Source: Flavobacteriaceae bacterium UBA5950
Lineage (GTDB): Bacteria > Bacteroidota > Bacteroidia > Flavobacteriales > Flavobacteriaceae
DNA length: 20,424 nt
Reading direction: 5' to 3'
NCBI GenBank assembly: GCA_002430545.1
Contig: DJCM01000019.1
Coordinates: 1 to 20,424 of the forward strand
Under the pieces are notes generated by a model, which saw only the letters and a program-made list of their open reading frames with translations, searched no databases and was not told the DNA's origin. The position numbers and the translations under genes are program-made. Of this stretch, positions 14,869 to 20,424 are shown in pieces (position 1 is the first letter of the stretch; each line of letters begins with the position of its first letter).

Positions 14869-17058
14869 ATGAAAAGCAAGACAACACTTATACGCACATT
14901 GAGTTTGCCTTCTGCAATTGCCATCAGCATTGGTGGGATGCTCAGTGGTATTTTTGTTTTACCTGGTGTTGCCTTTGGCATCACAGGGCCATCTGTTTCA
15001 TTGGCTTTTTTGGTGGCAGGAATATGCATTATCCCTGCTGTTTTATCAAAGGCTGAGCTGGCTACTGCTATGCCCAAATCAGGAGGTACTTATGTCTATA
15101 TCGATCGTGCCTTTGGTCCTCTTTTTGGGGTTGTCTCAGGTATAGGCCTTTGGTTGTCATTACTACTAAAAAGCGCATTCTCCCTCGTAGGGCTGAGTGC
15201 CTATTTATATGTGTTGGTTGAACTGGACTCCCTCTACACCTCTGTCGTGGCAATTGTCTCCCTACTTCTTGTTTTGATATTAAACATCTTTGGTGTGAAA
15301 AAAGTAGGTAATGCCCAACTGGCTATTGTTGGTGTAAGCGTCACCTCATTGGTTGTGCTGATTGCCCTTGGGTTTAACAGCGTTAGTGTTGTTCCACCCA
15401 CAACTTTTTTGTCCGACGGAACACTCGGTTTTTTTAGTGGTGTTGCTTTTTTATACATCTCTTATGCTGGTGTAACCAAGATTGCTGCCATTGCTGGTGA
15501 AATCTCAAAACCAGAAAAAAATCTACCCCTAACCATGATTATTTCACTACTGCTTATTATGGCTGTTTATGTTTGTGTGTCGATCGTGCTTGTCAATTTT
15601 ATCGATGGTGATACACTCGCCACTGACATCCGACCAATTTATACTGCTGCTGCCGAAATCGGTGGGCCAATTGCTGGATACATTGCAGGTGTTGTTGGGG
15701 TGATGACACTGCTCTCTATGGCAAACTCTGGGTTGCTTGCCTCCTCACGATTTCCGTTTGCAATGGCACGTGATGGCGCTTTGCCTTCGATCTTTACCTC
15801 GATCAGTAAACAATATATGACTCCTGTTTTTTCGATTGTTGTCACTGCTGTTGCGATTGGGTTGGCGATTATCTTTTTAGATGTGGTTAAAATCGCAAAG
15901 CTCGCCAGTGCCTTCAAGGTCTTGATGTTTGTTTCTGTCAACCTAGCTGTGATTGTTTTTAGAGAAACCAACGCACAGTGGTATCGTCCCAAATACAAAT
16001 CTCCACTCTATCCTTTTGTGCAAATTTTCGGCATTCTAAGTGGTTTGTTTCTTCTGGCTTTTTTAGGGCTTCAAGCGTTGTTGTCAGTGTTGGCTGTCTT
16101 TGTCATTGGTTTTTTAGTGTTCCTTGCCTATGGGCGAAAAACAAATCGCAGTGGGTTGTTGTCCAACTATGGGATCTTCTCTTTTCTGTTTCGTGGAAAG
16201 CGAGGTGGATTGTCTGATATCAGTCTCGAACAGGAAGAAGTAATTGAAGGGATTTATAGTTCTGATTCTCAAATCGTTGTGCCTCTGCTGGGTGACGAAA
16301 CCTCACCTGAAATGATTGTCGAGGTTGCCTCTTCTATCAATCCAACAAACAGTATTAATGCCATCAACATCATAGAAGCGCCTGACCAAACGTTTTTGGA
16401 AGATGTGGATTTGATGAAACCCAAAGACGAATCTGTCAAACGCCGAATCTTTTCCCTCAAAAAAACGAAAAATACCAATGTTACTTTTGAAAGTTTACCA
16501 ACTCACGATGTTGTAAACACCATCAAAAACATTACTTCTGTTCAAAAATGTGAGTGGTTGGTGATGGGTTGGGGTGGTCGAGAAAACGCAGGTATTTTGG
16601 TTCGAAATCCTGTGGGATGGGTCATCAAAAACATCAATGCCAATCTTGCTTTATTTAAGGACAATGGTGTTCGGAACATCTCAAAAATTGTTCTGGCTGT
16701 AAGGCCTGGTCGCCAAGGGAATAAGTTTATTCGTGTGGCAGATAATATTTGTAAATACTATGGCGCTAGCTTAACGTTGTTGAATGTCATTAGTAAAGAT
16801 GCGCCGAAGAGTCAAGAGATAAAACTTCACGACAGTAACAAAGAATTGTTGAGGGGTTTTTCTCGTGAAGAAGATAATTTGGTCATTCGAAGCAACGATG
16901 TGGTTGGGGTTATATCTGAGGTCTCTGCCAGTTATGATTTGCTCATCATTGGTTCTCAGGAAAAAAGTGCTTGGTATAATGTATTGCTTGGTTTAAAGTC
17001 TGACCGATTTGTCAAAAACTCGGTTTGTTCTGTATTGCGTTTAACCATAAATGAATAA
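14869..17058 (+). CDS. APC-superfamily amino acid permease with two C-terminal Usp-like domains
   Basis: A 729-residue protein. Residues 1 to about 435 are an APC-superfamily transporter with about 12 membrane helices: SIGGMLSGIFVLPGVAFG and PKSGGTYVYIDRAFGP are the helix 1 to 3 signatures. These proteins usually import amino acids by proton or sodium coupling. The cytoplasmic tail holds two universal-stress-protein-like folds, about 467-600 (IVVPLLGDETSPEMIVEVAS to WLVMGW) and 604-728 (ISKIVLAVRPGRQGNKFI to YDLLIIGS). Neither shows a clean G-2x-G-9x-G ATP site, so they may sense something other than ATP or only have a structural role. The ATG is the family start. The MBL hydrolase gene follows 2 nt after the stop. 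The transported substrate is not identifiable. Confidence 0.88.
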   Translation: MKSKTTLIRTLSLPSAIAISIGGMLSGIFVLPGVAFGITGPSVSLAFLVAGICIIPAVLSKAELATAMPKSGGTYVYIDRAFGPLFGVVSGIGLWLSLLLKSAFSLVGLSAYLYVLVELDSLYTSVVAIVSLLLVLILNIFGVKKVGNAQLAIVGVSVTSLVVLIALGFNSVSVVPPTTFLSDGTLGFFSGVAFLYISYAGVTKIAAIAGEISKPEKNLPLTMIISLLLIMAVYVCVSIVLVNFIDGDTLATDIRPIYTAAAEIGGPIAGYIAGVVGVMTLLSMANSGLLASSRFPFAMARDGALPSIFTSISKQYMTPVFSIVVTAVAIGLAIIFLDVVKIAKLASAFKVLMFVSVNLAVIVFRETNAQWYRPKYKSPLYPFVQIFGILSGLFLLAFLGLQALLSVLAVFVIGFLVFLAYGRKTNRSGLLSNYGIFSFLFRGKRGGLSDISLEQEEVIEGIYSSDSQIVVPLLGDETSPEMIVEVASSINPTNSINAINIIEAPDQTFLEDVDLMKPKDESVKRRIFSLKKTKNTNVTFESLPTHDVVNTIKNITSVQKCEWLVMGWGGRENAGILVRNPVGWVIKNINANLALFKDNGVRNISKIVLAVRPGRQGNKFIRVADNICKYYGASLTLLNVISKDAPKSQEIKLHDSNKELLRGFSREEDNLVIRSNDVVGVISEVSASYDLLIIGSQEKSAWYNVLLGLKSDRFVKNSVCSVLRLTINE

Positions 17059-17060
17059 GC

Positions 17061-17903
17061 ATGAACCTTTTTCCTATCAATGCAGGTCATTTTAAACTTG
17101 ACGGGGGTGCTATGTTTGGGGTGGTTCCCAAGTCCTTATGGCAACGTACCAACCCTGCAGACAAAGACAACTTAATTAATGTTTGTGCCAGATGCCTTTT
17201 GATTGAAACTGGCGATCGCTTGGTTTTGGTTGATACAGGAATGGGCAATAAACAAAGTAATAAATTCTTTAGCTACTATAAGCCCTGGGGAGAAGATAAC
17301 CTCCTTGATTCCATCACCAATGCTGGCTTTCACCCCAACGATATTACAGATGTGTTGTTAACGCATTTGCATTTTGATCACTGTGGCGGCTGTTTTACTT
17401 GGAACAAAGATCACTCCTCTTTTGAGCCTGTGTTTCCAAACGCAGACTATTGGTCAAACGAGTCCCATTGGGAGTGGGCAACCAACCCAAACCCTCGTGA
17501 AAAGGCTTCTTTTTTGGATGATAACCTTCGCCCGATTGAGGAGTCTGGTCGATTACGGTTTATGCAAGAAAATAAGGAAAACCCCTTGAATTTGGAGCTG
17601 CTTTTTGTCGATGGCCATACAGAAAAACAAATGCTGCCTGTACTTGATTGGAAAGGCGAAAAAATCGTTTTTATGGGTGATCTCATTCCCACCATTGGGC
17701 ATATTCCTGTACCCTATGTGATGGGTTATGATGTAAGGCCCTTACAAACACTTGTAGAAAAGGCCGCTTTTTTGGATCTTGCTGCTGAAAAAGGTTATTT
17801 GCTTTTTATGGAGCATGACCCCAACTCCCCTTTAATTAAAGTACATCAAACAGAAAACGGTGTTCGTTTGCAGTCAAGTCATCAATGGAACGAATTTTTT
17901 TAA
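17061..17903 (+). CDS. MBL-fold metallo-hydrolase
   Basis: A 280-residue metallo-beta-lactamase-fold enzyme with a complete two-metal site: His102, His104, Asp106 and His107 in THLHFDHCGG, His186 in VDGHTEKQM, Asp207 in FMGDLIPTIG and His252 in MEHDPNSP. The general layout resembles lactonase and quorum-quenching-type hydrolases (YtnP/AttM-like), but the substrate cannot be read from sequence. There is no signal peptide, so it is probably cytoplasmic. It starts 2 nt after the APC-Usp permease stop, and the M1 peptidase gene follows after 14 nt, so all may share a transcript. Confidence 0.88.
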   Translation: MNLFPINAGHFKLDGGAMFGVVPKSLWQRTNPADKDNLINVCARCLLIETGDRLVLVDTGMGNKQSNKFFSYYKPWGEDNLLDSITNAGFHPNDITDVLLTHLHFDHCGGCFTWNKDHSSFEPVFPNADYWSNESHWEWATNPNPREKASFLDDNLRPIEESGRLRFMQENKENPLNLELLFVDGHTEKQMLPVLDWKGEKIVFMGDLIPTIGHIPVPYVMGYDVRPLQTLVEKAAFLDLAAEKGYLLFMEHDPNSPLIKVHQTENGVRLQSSHQWNEFF

Positions 17904-17917
17904 CTTAAATCTTATTT

Positions 17918-19726
17918 ATGAAATATCTCATCTTTCTTTTCTGTGTGTTTTCTGTCGCCCAAAACCCCTATAGAGGCTATTGGCAACAAGAGGTTGACTA
18001 TGTCATGGACATTCGTATGGATGTGGAAACATATCGATATGATGGCACACAACAACTGCGCTATACAAATCACTCCCCTGATACACTTTCAAAAGTATTT
18101 TATCATATGTATTTCAATGCTTTTCAACCTGGTAGCGAAATGGATGTTCGTTCAAGAACAATCAAAGATCCTGACAGTCGTGTAGGGAATCGAATCTCGA
18201 AACTGTCGGCCGATGAAGTTGGTTTTTTGCATGTCAATGATCTTGTACAAGATGGAAAAGCTGTGGCTTATACTGAAGAAGAGACCATTTTGGTTGTTGA
18301 GCTTGCCACGCCTCTTTTGCCAGGTGATTCCTCTGTATTTGACATGGTGTTTGAGGGCCAAGTTCCTGTGCAAGTTCGTCGAAGTGGAAGAAACAATAAA
18401 GAAGGGGTTGATCTGTCGATGACGCAGTGGTATCCTAAAATGGTTGAATACGACAAAGATGGTTGGCATCCCAACCCTTATATCGGACGAGAGTTTCATG
18501 GGGTGTGGGGTAATTTTGATGTTTCCATCACTATTGATCGCGACTATGTGATCGGTGGTACCGGATATCTTCAAAACCCTGAAGAAATTGGACATGGGTA
18601 TGCAAAAAAAGATAAGAAAACAAAAGTAAAAACACTTACTTGGCGTTTTATTGCGCCAATGGTACATGATTTTGCTTGGGCTGCCGACCCCGATTTTATA
18701 CACGATATGATATTGGGTCCAAATGATGTTGAGCTTCACTTTTTCTATCTCAACAACCCTGATATTCAAGACAATTGGAAACAACTACAGGTAGATACTG
18801 CTAAGATGTTGTCATTTTTTAATGAAAATATAGGTGAATATCCTTACAAACAATATTCTGTCATCCAGGGTGGTGATGGTGGTATGGAATATCCGATGTG
18901 CACCCTCATAACAGGTGAACGAAAATATAGCAGTTTGTTTGGGGTGACTGCTCATGAGTTGGCTCACAGTTGGTTTCACCATTTATTGGGAACGAATGAA
19001 GCTAAATATGCTTGGATGGATGAAGGGTTTACTTCTTTTTATGATATGCTTTGTGAAGCAGCTGTTATGGGAACAGAAAATCCATATTCAAGTTTCTATG
19101 ATCGTTACTTTCAGCTTGTCCAATCAGGACTAGAAGAACCACTAACAACACATGCCGACAGGTTTCAATATAACTTTGCATATGGTGTCGGAAGTTATTC
19201 TAAGGGGGCTCTTTTCCTCGCTCAACTCGAGTACATTATGGGTGCTGACAAACTTATGAAAACGATAAAAAGATATTATGATGAATTTAAGTTTAGCCAC
19301 CCAACGCCTAATGATTTTAAACGAATCGCTGAAAAGGTTTCGGGTATGCAACTTGAGTGGTATCTCAACGATTGGGTTCGCACGACCAACACGATTGATT
19401 ATAGTGTTCAAAAAGTAGAAGAAAAAGGCGAAAAAACTGTTGTTGTCTTAGAGCGAATTGGCAATATGCCTATGCCTGTTGAAGTCTTTGTTGAAATGAA
19501 TGATGGCTCTTTTGATTATTATTATATCCCCTTGCGTATGTTACGAGGTGAAAAAGAGTTTATAAACCAAATAGTCACAACGATCGGTGACTGGGCTTGG
19601 GCGATACCAACATATACCTTTGAAATCGATAATGATTTGGATGATATAAAATATATTCTTATCAATCCAAATGGCCTAGTTGCTGATGTGAATCCAAAGA
19701 ATGATGTTTATTATAAAGCTGAGTAA
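17918..19726 (+). CDS. secreted M1-family zinc metallopeptidase
   Basis: A 602-residue aminopeptidase-family protein with a short N-terminal signal peptide (hydrophobic residues 3-14, likely cut near SVA-QN), so it should act in the periplasm or outside. The zinc site is HELAH at 346-350 with Glu369 in WMDEGFTSFYD, the HExxH-18-E spacing of family M1. The exopeptidase loop reads GGMEYP at about 321-326, with Tyr in place of Asn of the usual GAMEN/GGMEN. Tyr427 (GSYSKGALF) is a candidate for the transition-state tyrosine. An N-terminal beta-sandwich region precedes the catalytic domain. Its TAA shares a base with the rnpA ATG (TAATG), so it is probably coupled to rnpA, an arrangement common in Flavobacteria. 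Confidence 0.93.
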   Translation: MKYLIFLFCVFSVAQNPYRGYWQQEVDYVMDIRMDVETYRYDGTQQLRYTNHSPDTLSKVFYHMYFNAFQPGSEMDVRSRTIKDPDSRVGNRISKLSADEVGFLHVNDLVQDGKAVAYTEEETILVVELATPLLPGDSSVFDMVFEGQVPVQVRRSGRNNKEGVDLSMTQWYPKMVEYDKDGWHPNPYIGREFHGVWGNFDVSITIDRDYVIGGTGYLQNPEEIGHGYAKKDKKTKVKTLTWRFIAPMVHDFAWAADPDFIHDMILGPNDVELHFFYLNNPDIQDNWKQLQVDTAKMLSFFNENIGEYPYKQYSVIQGGDGGMEYPMCTLITGERKYSSLFGVTAHELAHSWFHHLLGTNEAKYAWMDEGFTSFYDMLCEAAVMGTENPYSSFYDRYFQLVQSGLEEPLTTHADRFQYNFAYGVGSYSKGALFLAQLEYIMGADKLMKTIKRYYDEFKFSHPTPNDFKRIAEKVSGMQLEWYLNDWVRTTNTIDYSVQKVEEKGEKTVVVLERIGNMPMPVEVFVEMNDGSFDYYYIPLRMLRGEKEFINQIVTTIGDWAWAIPTYTFEIDNDLDDIKYILINPNGLVADVNPKNDVYYKAE

Positions 19727-20076
19727 TGTACTCCTTTCCAAAACAACTTCGCATCACAAATGAAACGCAACTTCAACAGTTGTTTGCATCTGGAAAATCC
19801 TTGTCTTTTGGTGGGATAACCTTAAAATATATCAATGAAAAAAAGGAATTTAAAATAGGTTTTTCTGCTCCCAAACGAGTGCATCAATCTGCTGTTACCA
19901 GAAACTTAATCAAACGCAGAATGCGTGAATCATTTCGTTTACAACAACAGTTATTAGGACCTTCCTTTAGTGGTATTGGGTATTTTATTTATAATGATGA
20001 AAAGGTTAAAAGCAGTCAAGAAATTTATACTGCTTTTACCTATTTGCTTACGAACTGGAAAAATTCCGATACATAG
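19726..20076 (+). CDS. rnpA: ribonuclease P protein component
   Basis: A 116-residue basic protein subunit of RNase P, which binds the catalytic RNA and pre-tRNA leaders during 5' tRNA maturation. The signature is AVTRNLIKRRMRESFR at about 56-71, preceded by KIGFSAPKRVHQSA, the usual strand. Length is normal. Its ATG overlaps the M1 peptidase stop by one base (TAATG). It is not beside rpmH, which is usual in Bacteroidota. Its last 29 bases overlap the end of the convergent acetyltransferase gene. Confidence 0.95.
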   Translation: MYSFPKQLRITNETQLQQLFASGKSLSFGGITLKYINEKKEFKIGFSAPKRVHQSAVTRNLIKRRMRESFRLQQQLLGPSFSGIGYFIYNDEKVKSSQEIYTAFTYLLTNWKNSDT

Positions 20077-20424
20077 CAATATGAGGGATCCCATCTTCTA
20101 AATATGTGTCTCCTTGTGAAACAAAACCATGTTTTTGATATAGTTTTTCAAGGTGGTATTGAGCAGATATTTTGATTTCTTTTTCTAAACCTAGTGCTTG
20201 AATTGATTGCTGTACAAGTTCATCACCTAAACCTAACCCACGATGTGTTTGTTTGATCACAGCTCTACCGAATGAATATTCTTCAAAATAATCTCCTGGT
20301 TTAAAAAGCCTACTATAAGCGATAAGTTGATCTTTTTCATACCCTAACAAATGATTTGCTTTAGTGTCTTTACCATCGATGTCTTGATAAACACAATCTT
20401 GCTCAACAACAAAAACCTCAGATC
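20048..20424 (-). CDS. ElaA-type GNAT N-acetyltransferase (5' end outside the window)
   Basis: The C-terminal 124 residues of a GNAT acetyltransferase; the frame is still open at the window edge, so the start lies beyond it. EVFVVEQDCVYQDIDGKD, GRAVIKQTHRGLGLGDELV (the acetyl-CoA loop), ISAQYHLEKLYQKHGF and YLEDGIPHIAMYR align closely with E. coli ElaA (153 residues), so about 25-30 N-terminal residues are missing. The acyl acceptor of ElaA proteins is not established. A TTG at 20350 could be mistaken for a start, but the family similarity continues upstream of it. It overlaps rnpA by 29 bases tail to tail. Confidence 0.88.
   Translation of the reverse strand, partial: SEVFVVEQDCVYQDIDGKDTKANHLLGYEKDQLIAYSRLFKPGDYFEEYSFGRAVIKQTHRGLGLGDELVQQSIQALGLEKEIKISAQYHLEKLYQKHGFVSQGDTYLEDGIPHIAMYRNFSSS

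Noticed and set aside
18152..18784. 210-residue minus-strand open frame inside the M1 peptidase gene
   Set aside because: It lies fully opposite a well-supported gene, has no recognisable domain and no promoter element. It is a shadow frame.

Overview
The window comes from the chromosome of a Bacteroidota bacterium, most likely a marine-type Flavobacteriaceae. The evidence is moderately AT-rich DNA, no Shine-Dalgarno sequence before any gene, recurrent TAnnTTTG promoter elements upstream of most transcription units, and several Bacteroidota-typical genes and neighbourhoods (a divergent IPExxxVDY-family gene next to pyk, a DoxX/MauE-thioredoxin protein, and an M1 peptidase directly upstream of rnpA). 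It is a dense housekeeping region. I see no RNA genes, mobile elements, CRISPR arrays or prophage genes, and no gene-free stretch over about 160 bp.

Layout. 102-4017 (minus): a purine/nucleotide cluster read leftwards: a purN-RNase HI fusion, a PfkB-family kinase and a long PurF-like amidophosphoribosyltransferase. 4018-4173: a divergent promoter region. 4174-6414 (plus): acpP-fabF-rnc (fatty-acid synthesis plus RNase III). 6478-8362 (plus): an IPExxxVDY-like gene and pyruvate kinase. 8363-9430 (minus): DNA polymerase IV, abutting pyk tail to tail. 9508-11074 (plus): rbfA and a LolC/FtsX-type permease. 11071-12938 (minus): dusB and a DoxX/MauE-thioredoxin membrane protein. 13021-20076 (plus): lepA, an APC permease with two Usp-like domains, an MBL-fold hydrolase, a secreted M1 peptidase and rnpA. 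20048-window end (minus): an ElaA-type acetyltransferase cut by the edge.

The most interesting signal is the in-frame fusion of PurN (GAR transformylase) to a complete RNase HI in one 347-residue frame. The junction holds an A6 run. Removing one A would end purN at a TGA that overlaps a GTG in the RNase HI frame by four bases (GTGA). The fusion is therefore one base away from a normal two-gene layout. It may be a real recent fusion, a slippage-controlled switch, or a homopolymer error. Other points worth checking are promoter elements placed almost on top of start codons, convergent genes with zero, 4-bp and 29-bp spacing or overlap, an Asn at a metal-ligand position of RNase III, and the permease-Usp fusion. 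I found no convincing new multi-gene system.
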